A stretch of DNA of 64,000 bases, from the NCBI RefSeq assembly GCF_009192765.1, contig NZ_VOHQ01000002.1, positions 248,001 through 312,000 on the forward strand. Reading direction: 5' to 3'. Positions 17,220 to 26,086 of this stretch are shown one piece after another (position 1 is the stretch's first letter; each line of letters begins with the position of its first letter). The notes below the pieces were generated by a model, which saw nothing but the letters and a program-made list of their open reading frames with translations, was not told the DNA's origin and ran no database searches. Made by a program: the position numbers and the translations under genes. The stretch is from Agriterribacter humi (GTDB lineage Bacteria > Bacteroidota > Bacteroidia > Chitinophagales > Chitinophagaceae).

Positions 17220-18573
17220 ATGGCACAAAAAGTGATCAAAGTGAGGCAGACAAAAAAACTTACAGCGAATGTAGGTAATCTTTTATTTGAATTCACTCCT
17301 GCATTACAAAGTCAATGATTTTTAGATACCGACCTTGGTAAGCTTTATCAGTCGGTTCCATTTAAAGCGTTAGCGGCCTTAGTGCCATCGCCAAAAGGCG
17401 AGTTAAGTGGTAAGGGATGCAAAAGCTGGTTAGCAGTAGAAGGTGGTATTGCATTAATGATAGCCAAGCACTACCTTCAGCTCAGCGATGCCATGCTGGT
17501 AGAAAGGCTCAATACAGATTGGGCACTCCAGATGTTTTGTGGAGTTCCCCTGAAAGTGTATGAAAAAATAAAAGACAGTGATCTGCCAGGTCGCTGGATA
17601 AAATATTTAGGGCAGCATCTTGATATTGATAAATGGCAGGTTCATTTGGCATCAGAATGAAAAGCAGATATGAGCAATAGGCACATAGGTTTTACAGATG
17701 CTACCTGTTATGAAAGTTATGTTACCTATCCAACGGATGCCAAATTGATCTGGAAATGTTGCCAGTAAGTATTTGCGCTGATCAACCGTATACGCAAACA
17801 ACTTAAGCTGCGCCGCAGTCGTGCTAATCATGACAAGCATAAAAAATACTATCTCAGTTATGCCAAACGCAAAAAGAAAACCAACCGTGCCAGAAAAAAA
17901 TTATGCGGAGTTTATTGAAATATTTAGACCGGTTATTGCAACAGGCTGGTGAACTGAGGGGCAAGCCTGTGAACAAAATAAATCTTAACCGGCTACCCGT
18001 TATAGAACAAATAAAGCAGCAGCAATGGAGCATGTATTTTGGACAAGAAGCTACAGTGCCAACCGGATCGTATCGTTGCACAAACCTTATATACCTTATA
18101 TACACCCAATAAAAAGAGGTAAAGAAACCAGACCAACGGAATTTGGAGCCAGAGTAAATAAACTGCATGTAGATGGCATCAGTTTTATTGAGCATCTAAG
18201 CTTTGATGCTTTTACCGAAGGCATACGCATCCAAAGCACTATTGATATGGAGCGCCGTTATTTTGGCAAATGCAGCCAGATGGGAGCCGATGCTATTTAT
18301 GGCACTAATGCAAACAGAAAGTATTGTACTACAGAGCATATAGCCACCTGCTTTGTTGCCAAAGGAAGGCAGGGTAAGCAGGAAGAATAGAAATCTCAAA
18401 TGCGCAGCATATTGGGTAAACTCAGGAGTACACACCTGGAAGGCAGCTTTGGTAATGAAAAACAACACTATCTTCTCAATAAAATAAAAGCAAAAACCCA
18501 ACAGGCAGAAATAGCCTGGATATTTTTTGGTATATTAAGCAGTAATGCCGTAAAAATTGCCAAGCGACGATGA
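17220..18573 (+). pseudogene. Decayed DDE transposase (insertion-sequence remnant)
   Basis: A Bacteroidota-type IS transposase broken by at least one in-frame stop (TGA at 17316) and several frameshifts or stops after 17658. Pieces in order: MAQKVIKVRQTKKLTANVGN at 17220; KGELSGKGCKSWLAVEGGIA to 17657; GFTDATCYESYVTYPTDAK near 17690; RIVSLHKPY and VDGISFIEHLSFDAF at about 18070-18210; GADAIYGTNANR near 18290; GNEKQHYLLNKIKA and the conserved end WIFFGILSSNAVKIAKRR. Both the first acidic (GFTDAT) and a later Asp (MGADAIY) of a DDE fold are seen. IS family not assigned; no terminal inverted repeats were identified. Confidence 0.8.
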
Positions 18574-18841
18574 AAGAGCACTTCCCTTTCTAAAGCAGCA
18601 TAACAACAATGATCATCTTCCCTTCCTATGAAAAACAACCTGGCATAATGCTAATGGAAAAGCTATGCCCCCTACAGTCACAATCAATGGCAATCTGATA
18701 AAAAATAGCTTATTGCTCTCAAAACAGGAGCAGCAATTAAGTTGCATTTAAAATACGAAATGTGTCGTATTTTGATGCTTCTGCATATTCAGGCCTCCGC
18801 AATTCCATCCAAGAACACTTCTTTTTTTTTTAACAAATGCC
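18574..18841. other. Non-coding gap with a perfect hairpin
   Basis: No gene seen. A 9-bp inverted repeat AAAATACGA / TCGTATTTT at 18750-18773 (loop AATGTG) lies downstream of the M16 stop. It could be that gene's terminator or an end of the neighbouring IS. A 12-T run is found near 18822-18833. Confidence 0.5.
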
Positions 18842-21673
18842 CTATTTCTTTTTCGCATCGGCGGGCATAAGAATGGCTGTATAATGATTTTTGCCGTTCA
18901 GTAACAGTCGCGCAGCTTCCTGTACATCTTTGGTGGTTAATTTATCCATATACTGCTCAAAATGAATAAAGCGGTCAATGTTCTTGCTTTCTGTTTTTGC
19001 TGCTAAAAGATGGCTGGACCAGGGACCGTTCTCTTTCATCTCCTGTTTGTGTGATTCGCGCCATTGCTGCTTCACTTTATTGAGGTTTTGCTCACTCGGA
19101 CCGTTTTTAATAATGGCATTTATTTCGTTTTGCATAGCTTTCAGGAGTGTGTCTACCTTTTCCGGACCGCAGGGCAATTGCACAACCAACTGGAAAGAAG
19201 GATGAGGCGCTTTGTTCAATCCTCCATAAATACCACCTCCATAAATGCCCTGTACCTTTTCTCTCAATTCTTCAATAATGCGAATATTGAGCACTTCTGT
19301 AAGGGCGCTGGCTTTTAGCGCAAGATCTTCGTTGTACGGAATGTCTCCGTAATAAAAAGACAGGATCAGGCTTTTTTGCTCCTCACCTTTATAAACCGTT
19401 AATTCTTTTTTCCCCTTTATAGGTCTTACCTTCTGATCAACATAACTTTTTTTCCTGGCTGTAGCCGGCAGGCCGGCGATATAGGTTTCAATTAAAGGAA
19501 TGATCTGCTCTTCCTTAAAATTACCGGTGAAAACAAAATGTAAGCCTCCGGCATCTCCCAGGCGTTGCTTGTAAATAGCTAAAGCCCTGTCTGCCTGTAT
19601 GCTGTCAAAATACGCTGCCTTAGGCACGTTGATGGGCGCCAGGGGATTATTATTATAAAAAACTTTGAAAGCCGTATCAAAAAATGCAGCTTGAGGATTG
19701 GAGCTTAATAAAGCCAGTTGCGCTTTATTTTTTTGTACGAAAGATTTAAACAGGCTGCTGTCTTTACGCGGTTCCGTTAATTTCAGGTATGCCAGTTGAA
19801 ACATGGTTTCCAGGTCCTTTACTGTTGAGCTGCCATTGATGCCTTCGGTAGTGGCACCTATAAACGGCGTGGCGGATATGGTTTTGCCCGATAATGCTTT
19901 TTGCAGGTCTGTGGGAGAAAAGCTGCCGTATCCCATGGCATTCACTACCGGCAAAGCGTAAGCGGCATTGTATTTATCGGGCTGCCTGTAGTTGCTTGTA
20001 CCTCCATACCGGGATGCCGCCATCAGTATTTCGTCATTTTTGAAATCGGTAGGCTTGAGTGTAACGCTAACGCCATTTGATAAAGTAAGTTCGGTTGTGC
20101 CGGTTAGTGCATTGCTTTTTTTGCCGGTTACTTTTCCTGCTTTAGGTAATACCGTTAATAATTCGGTGGCTATCACTTTTTCTTCATAGGGTTTTACCTC
20201 AGCTTTTTCAGCAAGCGCCACTGTTTGTAAGAGTGCGGCAGAGGAAGGTAATTGTACGCCTTCCTTCTGCGGTCCCATAATAAATGCAAATACGTTCTGA
20301 TCTCCCTTTAAAATATCAGCAATGGCGTTTACATCTTCAAGACCGATAGCCGGTAAAAAATCCCTGGCCATTTTATATTCCGCAGCAATACCCGGAATGG
20401 GCGATCCCTGCAGGTAATGCTGAATATATTCCTCTACCAAATCAGATGATTCTTTTTTATCCCTGTCGTTATAACTTTTTTCATAAGCGGCCAGCATATT
20501 TTTTTTGGCTCTTTCCAGCTCTGGCGCCGTAAAACCAAATCGTTTAACTTTCTCCAGCTCTTCCAGGGCAGCCTGCAATGCACTGGTGGGCTCTTTATCA
20601 CCCGAAACTGCATACAGTTCAAAGTTTTCATATCCCCTGGCAATATTGCTGAAAGATCCACCACCATATACAAAGGGTGGATTTGCCTGTTGTGTAAGTT
20701 CCTGCATGCGTTTATTCAGCATGGTTACAAACAGGTCTTTTACCAGTTCTTTTTTATAATCATTGTAAGTAGTAGTTGTATCTGATTTATAGGCCGGAAA
20801 TTCAACAATGGCCTGGTAACTGGTAGCTTCTTTATCGGTAACTACTAATGCATCATCTGTGGTATATGAAGGTATGGGGGGTTGCAGGCGCGGACGTGTT
20901 TCGGCGGGATTGGTTAAACCTCCGAAATGTTTTTTTATCATCGCCATGGCATTTTCCTTTGTAATATCCCCTACAACAATTACAGCCATTAGTTCGGGGC
21001 GATACCATTCTTTATAAAACCGGCGTATAGCATCGTGTTTAAAGTTTTTAATAATACTGTCTTTGCCTATGGGCAAACGTTCAGCGTATAGTGACCCGAT
21101 TAGTAATTTGGGCAATATCTTTTTGAACATTCTTTCTCCCGCTCCTTTTCCCAAACGGCTTTCTTCCAGGATGATCGCACGTTCATTGTCTATGTCTTCG
21201 TCTAAGTAGGTAACATTATGCGCCCAGTCTTCCAGTACGCTAAATCCTTTTTCCACGTTTCCGGGTTTGTCGGTAGGAATGGGTAAGATGTAGATCGTCT
21301 GATCAAAATAAGTGGAGGCGTTAAGGTCATTTCCAAAACCAACACCTATTTCCTGCAGGAAGGAGACGATTTCATTTTTTTTGAAATTCTTGGTGCCATT
21401 AAAAGCCATATGTTCAGCCATATGCGCCAACCCAAGCTGATCGTCGTCTTCATTAATGGAGCCTGCATTAAGCACCAGCCTGAGTTCCACCTTTTGTTCG
21501 GGCTTATTATTGGGACGAATATAATAGGTTAGTCCGTTGGGCAATTTGCCAATGGTAACAGCAGTATCAACAGGAAGTTTATCTGCAGGGTTAATTTGGG
21601 CCTGAACAAATGCAATGTTTATGGTGAGTAAAATAAACAGTAAGGTGTTTTTGATTATCATTCTGTTGTGCAT
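18842..21673 (-). CDS. M16 (insulinase/pitrilysin) family zinc peptidase, exported
   Basis: About 943 aa from ATG 21673 with a signal peptide (KNTLLFILLTINIAFVQAQ), placing it in the periplasm. It carries duplicated M16 domains. The zinc motif is HMAEH within LGLAHMAEHMAFNGTKNF near residue 80, with the downstream Glu in ERAIILEESRLG. The second, non-catalytic half starts near LTGTTELTLSNGVSVTL. A -7-like TACATTTA box lies at 21701-21694 upstream. The in-frame extension to 21766 is less likely to be translated; an ATG at 21661 is an alternative start. Substrate unknown, probably peptide turnover. Confidence 0.93.
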   Translation of the reverse strand: MHNRMIIKNTLLFILLTINIAFVQAQINPADKLPVDTAVTIGKLPNGLTYYIRPNNKPEQKVELRLVLNAGSINEDDDQLGLAHMAEHMAFNGTKNFKKNEIVSFLQEIGVGFGNDLNASTYFDQTIYILPIPTDKPGNVEKGFSVLEDWAHNVTYLDEDIDNERAIILEESRLGKGAGERMFKKILPKLLIGSLYAERLPIGKDSIIKNFKHDAIRRFYKEWYRPELMAVIVVGDITKENAMAMIKKHFGGLTNPAETRPRLQPPIPSYTTDDALVVTDKEATSYQAIVEFPAYKSDTTTTYNDYKKELVKDLFVTMLNKRMQELTQQANPPFVYGGGSFSNIARGYENFELYAVSGDKEPTSALQAALEELEKVKRFGFTAPELERAKKNMLAAYEKSYNDRDKKESSDLVEEYIQHYLQGSPIPGIAAEYKMARDFLPAIGLEDVNAIADILKGDQNVFAFIMGPQKEGVQLPSSAALLQTVALAEKAEVKPYEEKVIATELLTVLPKAGKVTGKKSNALTGTTELTLSNGVSVTLKPTDFKNDEILMAASRYGGTSNYRQPDKYNAAYALPVVNAMGYGSFSPTDLQKALSGKTISATPFIGATTEGINGSSTVKDLETMFQLAYLKLTEPRKDSSLFKSFVQKNKAQLALLSSNPQAAFFDTAFKVFYNNNPLAPINVPKAAYFDSIQADRALAIYKQRLGDAGGLHFVFTGNFKEEQIIPLIETYIAGLPATARKKSYVDQKVRPIKGKKELTVYKGEEQKSLILSFYYGDIPYNEDLALKASALTEVLNIRIIEELREKVQGIYGGGIYGGLNKAPHPSFQLVVQLPCGPEKVDTLLKAMQNEINAIIKNGPSEQNLNKVKQQWRESHKQEMKENGPWSSHLLAAKTESKNIDRFIHFEQYMDKLTTKDVQEAARLLLNGKNHYTAILMPADAKKK

Positions 21674-21766
21674 AGCTGTTGTGTTATTTGCTGTAAATGT
21701 ATAATAAATAAGAGAAAGTTTTTTGGGGTTAACCTTAGCCAAAGAGTTGCTGTGAAATTTCTTCAT

Positions 21767-21877
21767 TTACTGGTCGTTAAGGGGATATTGACCTCCGGTT
21801 TGTTTGCTTATAGCATAACCGTATGATTTTAGGTGACTGACCAGGTACCGGCCACTGGGGTCCCGGGGGATTCTCAT
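21767..21877 (-). pseudogene. hicA: Truncated HicA-type toxin remnant
   Basis: Reading from the ATG at 21877 gives MRIPRDPSGRYLVSHLKSYG then YAISKQTGGQ and a stop at 21767-21769. This matches the first half of HicA mRNA interferases (MKIPRDxSGxxLxxxLxxxGY, then RQTGSH). The catalytic His after QTG is lost and the C-terminal half is missing, so it should be inactive. Its start overlaps the hicB remnant stop in an ATGA. Its stop immediately abuts the M16 frame. Confidence 0.6.
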
Positions 21878-22077
21878 GCAGCAATAACTTCTTCTCTAAC
21901 AATATGTAAGCGGATAATTCTTTTCTTTCCATCTTCGTAATGGCAGCGTACGGCATCCACCACAGCGCTTCTTAAGGCTTCCATTGTATCGCCTTGCTAT
22001 AGATAGATACGCCCAGCCCCCTGGCTATATAACCTCCTTCAGGGCTTTCTTCTACCATAAAAAATAATTTCTTCCAT
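21874..22077 (-). pseudogene. hicB: Frameshifted HicB-like antitoxin remnant
   Basis: Three consecutive frames together give a HicB-like N-terminal domain: MEEIIF (from ATG 22077), then MVEESPEGGYIARGLGVSIY, then QGDTMEALRSAVVDAVRCHY and RLHIVREEVIAA before the stop. At least two frameshifts are required, so no intact product exists. The order hicB then hicA with ATGA overlap is a known arrangement for this pair. Confidence 0.6.
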
Positions 22078-22175
22078 GCGAATATGTTTCTTGCAGGTTT
22101 AGCTTTTTAAAACTCCTTATCCAAACAGGGCATATCAAGTTTCCGTATAGTTGCCACAGAAGAGCAGACTGAAAA

Positions 22176-23606
22176 TTATAACGCCAGTTTTCCCTGGTAA
22201 AAGTCTAATATCCGGGTGCGGAAAATATATTCGTACCAGGTTTGTGTAAGGTTGAGTTTAGCCCTGTCGTAATTATTTTTAGTGAGCAGGTATTCCGTGG
22301 AAACAATGGTGCCCATATTGAAACGGATTTCTGCTGAGCGGAATGATTCTTTGTATTGGATAACCTGCTCCTGCAGCACCTTGTAACGTTCGTAGGTGGA
22401 TGCCATATCCTGGTATGCTTTTTCTATGCTTTGTTTCAGGATAAGTTTGGTGTTCTCCGCTTCGTATACGGCATTCTTTTCGCTGAGTTTTGCTTTTTTT
22501 ACATTAGTGGCTACCTGCAGATTATTAAAGATGGGAATGCTCAGGCTCAGCCCAACATAACTTCCGAGGTTGTTTTTGAACTGGCTGTTGTACGATATTT
22601 TTTGTGCTGTGTAATTTTGTTGTTGTTCCAGCACAGGATTTTTAATATTGTCAATCAATACATATTGTCCTGTATTCACTTCAGTAACCGTAGTTGGAAC
22701 CGACCGTGCAGAGATGCTGGAATAATTAGAGTTGAGATTGCCATTGAGTCTTAAGTAAGGATAGTATCCGCCTTTTGCCACCTTCACCCCCTTCGCCATG
22801 CTTTTTACCCGCAAATCAACCGCTTTAACCTGCGCAAGGTTTTGCAGGGAAGCAGTGTATATTTCCGCGGAGTTGTGTGGATACATCTCCAGTAGTTCCC
22901 CTTCAGACAGTCTTTCTAATTGCATGTCTTTGTTATAAGGAATATTCATAAGCTGGCTGAGATTCAGCCTGGCAGTTTGCAATGCATTGTAGTTATTGAT
23001 GGCAGCCAGTTCATCACCCGATAGCTGACCTTTCATATCAGACAGCATATAGCTGCCTACAGCACCTTCGTTTACCATAGCCGTTAGTCGTTCTACCTGT
23101 TTACGGGTTATTTCCGTCTGTTCCGACATGATTTTCCAGGTGTCTTCATTATTTAATACGGTTAAATAGGCAAGTATTACATCCAGCGTAAGTTTGTCTT
23201 TGGATTGCTGCCATTCCATTTCACTGGCGTGATAGGCATATCCTGTTTGGCGGATAAGATTTTGCAACTGCAAACCACCGAACAAAGTAAGCCCCGCGCT
23301 TAAACCTGCACCTGAAGATGAGAACCGCTGATCAATATAGCCGTTGGTAAAAGGATCAATAGCACGTCCCTGGTTCCAGCCATAGCCCCAGTCTCCGTTC
23401 AGGTTGGGAAGTAAATTGGCTTTAGCCTTTCGCCAGTCGGCCCTTGCCGATTGCACAAGCAACTCATTTTGTTTTACCGGGATATTATTGTTCAGTGCGG
23501 TTTCTACACATTGTTTCAATGAAAATGATCCGCCCTGCGCTTGGCCGTTTATCCATATTGCGCATGTCAACCCCCATACTATTGTTCCTTGTATTAGCTT
23601 TCGCAT
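22176..23606 (-). CDS. TolC family outer-membrane efflux protein
   Basis: 476 aa from ATG 23606 (MRKLIQGTIVWGLTCAIWIN, signal peptide ending QAQ). It has two outer-membrane efflux repeats: SLKQCVETALNNNIPVKQNE opens the first, and the second contains SIPIFNNLQVATNVKKAKL and long helices (KLILKQSIEKAYQDMAS, IRFNMGTIVSTEYLLTKNNY). It forms the trimeric outer-membrane channel of tripartite exporters. It lies 32 bp downstream of an ABC ATPase gene, probably co-transcribed. No membrane-fusion protein or permease is adjacent. Confidence 0.92.
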   Translation of the reverse strand: MRKLIQGTIVWGLTCAIWINGQAQGGSFSLKQCVETALNNNIPVKQNELLVQSARADWRKAKANLLPNLNGDWGYGWNQGRAIDPFTNGYIDQRFSSSGAGLSAGLTLFGGLQLQNLIRQTGYAYHASEMEWQQSKDKLTLDVILAYLTVLNNEDTWKIMSEQTEITRKQVERLTAMVNEGAVGSYMLSDMKGQLSGDELAAINNYNALQTARLNLSQLMNIPYNKDMQLERLSEGELLEMYPHNSAEIYTASLQNLAQVKAVDLRVKSMAKGVKVAKGGYYPYLRLNGNLNSNYSSISARSVPTTVTEVNTGQYVLIDNIKNPVLEQQQNYTAQKISYNSQFKNNLGSYVGLSLSIPIFNNLQVATNVKKAKLSEKNAVYEAENTKLILKQSIEKAYQDMASTYERYKVLQEQVIQYKESFRSAEIRFNMGTIVSTEYLLTKNNYDRAKLNLTQTWYEYIFRTRILDFYQGKLAL

Positions 23607-23638
23607 TGTATGATTGATTTTTATTTCAACAGCCTTTA

Positions 23639-24301
23639 TCAAACTATTTTCCCATCCAGCAGGTTAATGATCCGGGAACCGTATTCTGCATTTTTTTCGG
23701 AATGGGTTACCTGTATAATGGTTACGCCTTCTTCCTGGTTCAGTTTTTTGAACAGATCCATTATTTCTTCACCTTGTTTGGAGTTGAGATTACCGGTAGG
23801 TTCGTCTGCCAGCAGCAGGCTGGGCTTACCTACAAGGGCCCGTGCAATGCCTACCAGTTGTTGCTGGCCTCCTGAAAGTTGTGTTGGAAAAAGATCCTTT
23901 TTACCCACTATCTGGAAACGATCCAGTGCATCGGCAACTATGGCTTTGCGCTCAGATGATTTCATGTCCTGGTAAATAAGCGGCGTTTCAATATTTTCAT
24001 AAACCGTTAGTTCATCAATAAGATGGTAGGCCTGAAAAACAAAGCCGATGTATTTTTTGTAAAGTTGTGACCGCTGTTTTTCTTTCAGCAGGTGTACGGC
24101 ATCTCCCATAAAATAGTGGTAACCTTCGGAAGGGTCATCAAGCATACCTATAATATTCAGCAGGGTAGATTTGCCGGAGCCCGAAGGACCCATTATGGAA
24201 ATAAATTCACCCTGGTTTATCCTGAAGTTGATGTCTTTAAGAATATAGGTTTTCTGTCCGCCGGCATTAACCGATTTAGAAATGTTGGTAAGTTCTATCA
24301 T
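23639..24301 (-). CDS. ABC transporter ATP-binding protein (LolD/MacB type)
   Basis: 220 aa, a single nucleotide-binding domain of the FtsE/LolD/MacB class. Walker A is GPSGSGKST, the Q-loop is in GFVFQAYHLIDELTVYENIE, the signature is LSGGQQQLVGIARAL, Walker B is LLLADEPTGNL and the H-loop is IQVTHSEKNA. In relatives it drives mechanotransmission export with MacB-like permeases. Here only the TolC partner is adjacent, so the permease must be elsewhere or has been lost. Confidence 0.93.
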   Translation of the reverse strand: MIELTNISKSVNAGGQKTYILKDINFRINQGEFISIMGPSGSGKSTLLNIIGMLDDPSEGYHYFMGDAVHLLKEKQRSQLYKKYIGFVFQAYHLIDELTVYENIETPLIYQDMKSSERKAIVADALDRFQIVGKKDLFPTQLSGGQQQLVGIARALVGKPSLLLADEPTGNLNSKQGEEIMDLFKKLNQEEGVTIIQVTHSEKNAEYGSRIINLLDGKIV

Positions 24302-24539
24302 AATATCATTTTTTTAAGGAACAGGGTGTAAGGAATAAATGTATATAAATCTGCTTTACCCTTCCCCGTATATTTCACTCACTGCACTTAGCCCTACTTT
24401 GTATAAAATTAATGCCATGAATTGAAATAATTGAAAACCAGCTTATTGCGAAGCTTTTGAACGCCGTACTGTACGGTTTTGATACAACTGAAGTATGATT
24501 ATGATACAAGGAGGATAGTAGAATGGGAGGGATAAAAGG

Positions 24540-24606
24540 ATGTTTCAGGTCACAGGTTGCAGGTCTCAGGGGTGCAACTTGTATCTTGCAACCTGTACCA
24601 GGTAAT
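24540..24606. repeat. Dispersed CAGGTTGCAGG inverted repeat
   Basis: GTTTCAGGTCACAGGTTGCA followed by GGTCTCAGG faces CAACTTGTATCTTGCAACCT followed by GTACC, so the two arms are imperfect inverse complements. It lies next to the ykuD stop. Same family as 14620-14721 and 52440-52562. The gap from 24302 to here (about 240 bp) shows nothing else. Confidence 0.65.
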
Positions 24607-24608
24607 AG

Positions 24609-25772
24609 TTATGAGCCCGGAGCGGCTTCAATAACCATAGTTTGTTTTAGCCGGAAAGCCACAGGTTGTTCCTGGCGTATGGCAGGTTTCCAGTTTGGCA
24701 TACTTTCAAATTTTTTTTCAATCACTTCATTTATATCATAGTTACCACCTTTTACCACACGGGCATATACGGGTTTCCCTTCTTTATCAATAATATAATC
24801 CACAACAAGGTATGCGGCTCTTTGTCCTTCATCTAAAAGCGGGGCAAGCTCTCTTCCTGTTTCATCAAGAAAATTTTGAAAGGCTTTGGACCCGCCGGGA
24901 TAAAGAGGTTGATTATTGACCACTTTTGCCAATTCACTTTCGGGTATCGGTATCTTCTTTTCCGGTAAAGTCCTTTTTACTTTATCAGCCTTTTTTTCGA
25001 CTGGCTCTACATTTTCAACAAGGTAATTTCCCTTTGCATTAACCATCACCACAGGTACCTGTTTGTATTTTTCAAAATAATCATAAGCTGCTTCCAAGTT
25101 ATCTGTAAGGGTTTTGTAATTGCGGTAAATTTTCAGGAACCGTTCTAAATAACTTACACTTCGCGGGTTATTGAATTGTATGGGAAATATGTGTACAGGT
25201 ATATAATCCTGTCCCATCGCGCGGGCATAGCTTGTAATCACATATAAATCTTCAATCTGATCGTTGGTAATAGGAATGCAGCCTTCCGTTACACACGATC
25301 CGTGAATATAAATATCGCCACCCGGATACAGGGAGTCACTCAGCATTCTGTCTGATGAATTGGGATAATTTAGTCCCAGTGACAAGTGATAGGTGCTGTT
25401 GGGTTTAAATTCATTAATATAATAAAAGCCTTCCGGTACCTGGTAATCACCCGACATTCTTTTGGGCCCAAGAGAGCCCGCCATTGCACATATCTTAAAG
25501 GTCTTAAATAATTTGAAAGGCTCGCTGGTGCTGTTTTTTACCCATACTTCTAACTGGCTGTCGTATTTAAATGAACGGATGTAAATATATTTTGCCGGCC
25601 ATTTTAAACCTTTTGCTTCAAATTGTTTGCGCAGAGTATCTTCCTTCCGCCGAAATACATCGGCAACTTTAGCGAAAGATTTTTGATAATCAACGAATGA
25701 ATTTTGCCCGCTTACGGCGCTGGAAAAAATGAAGACAATGAATATTGCAAAAATGGATTTCAATTTATTCAT
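24609..25772 (-). CDS. L,D-transpeptidase (YkuD) fused to a TonB-like C-terminal domain
   Basis: 387 aa with a signal peptide (LKSIFAIFIVFIFSSAVSGQ). A YkuD-type catalytic core spans roughly residues 60-200. The active-site pattern is HGSCVTEGCIPIT (His, Ser and catalytic Cys), preceded by GGDIYI. After a charged linker (EKKADKVKRTLPEKKIPIPE) comes a region from about residue 290 resembling the TonB C-terminal fold (YPGGSKAFQNFL, then DKEGKPVYARVVKGG and MPNWKPAIRQEQPVAFRLK). The transpeptidase would act on peptidoglycan stem peptides in the periplasm; the role of the second domain is unknown. Confidence 0.85.
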   Translation of the reverse strand: MNKLKSIFAIFIVFIFSSAVSGQNSFVDYQKSFAKVADVFRRKEDTLRKQFEAKGLKWPAKYIYIRSFKYDSQLEVWVKNSTSEPFKLFKTFKICAMAGSLGPKRMSGDYQVPEGFYYINEFKPNSTYHLSLGLNYPNSSDRMLSDSLYPGGDIYIHGSCVTEGCIPITNDQIEDLYVITSYARAMGQDYIPVHIFPIQFNNPRSVSYLERFLKIYRNYKTLTDNLEAAYDYFEKYKQVPVVMVNAKGNYLVENVEPVEKKADKVKRTLPEKKIPIPESELAKVVNNQPLYPGGSKAFQNFLDETGRELAPLLDEGQRAAYLVVDYIIDKEGKPVYARVVKGGNYDINEVIEKKFESMPNWKPAIRQEQPVAFRLKQTMVIEAAPGS

Positions 25773-26086
25773 TAATATTGATTATAGCTTAAAAGAGACT
25801 TTTATCATTTGATAATTTTTCGATAATCTCTTGTTATTTGCAAATATCATGCTTATTACAATACGATACTATAAATTTACTCTGAAACATAAGCTTTCTT
25901 TAACGGTAAAACACAGTTATCTATTTTACTTCCGCCTGTTAAAACTTCATTATAAAATGTGGAAAGAACTGTTAACAATCAGCACGTTTCTTTTTTAATT
26001 TCTGGCGGCAAAATGTTTGTCCCGGATTCATTTCAGCCTTCATTTCCATCTGTTTATTATCTTCACGCCTTATTTGAATAAGATAT
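25773..26086. other. Divergent intergenic region ykuD/purK
   Basis: 314 bp, AT-rich, between divergent starts, so it should hold both promoters. On the minus strand GATATTTG at about 25850 is one base from the TAnnTTTG consensus. No riboswitch or further gene was recognised. The short direct repeat GATAATTTTTCGATAATC lies near 25810-25828. Confidence 0.4.

Noticed and set aside
17382..17660. Separate 92-aa gene
   Set aside because: It is the second piece of the broken transposase that starts at 17220; the frame upstream continues the same protein after a stop.
25773..26086. Purine riboswitch upstream of purK
   Set aside because: No aptamer-like conserved core could be found; the region is simply AT-rich.
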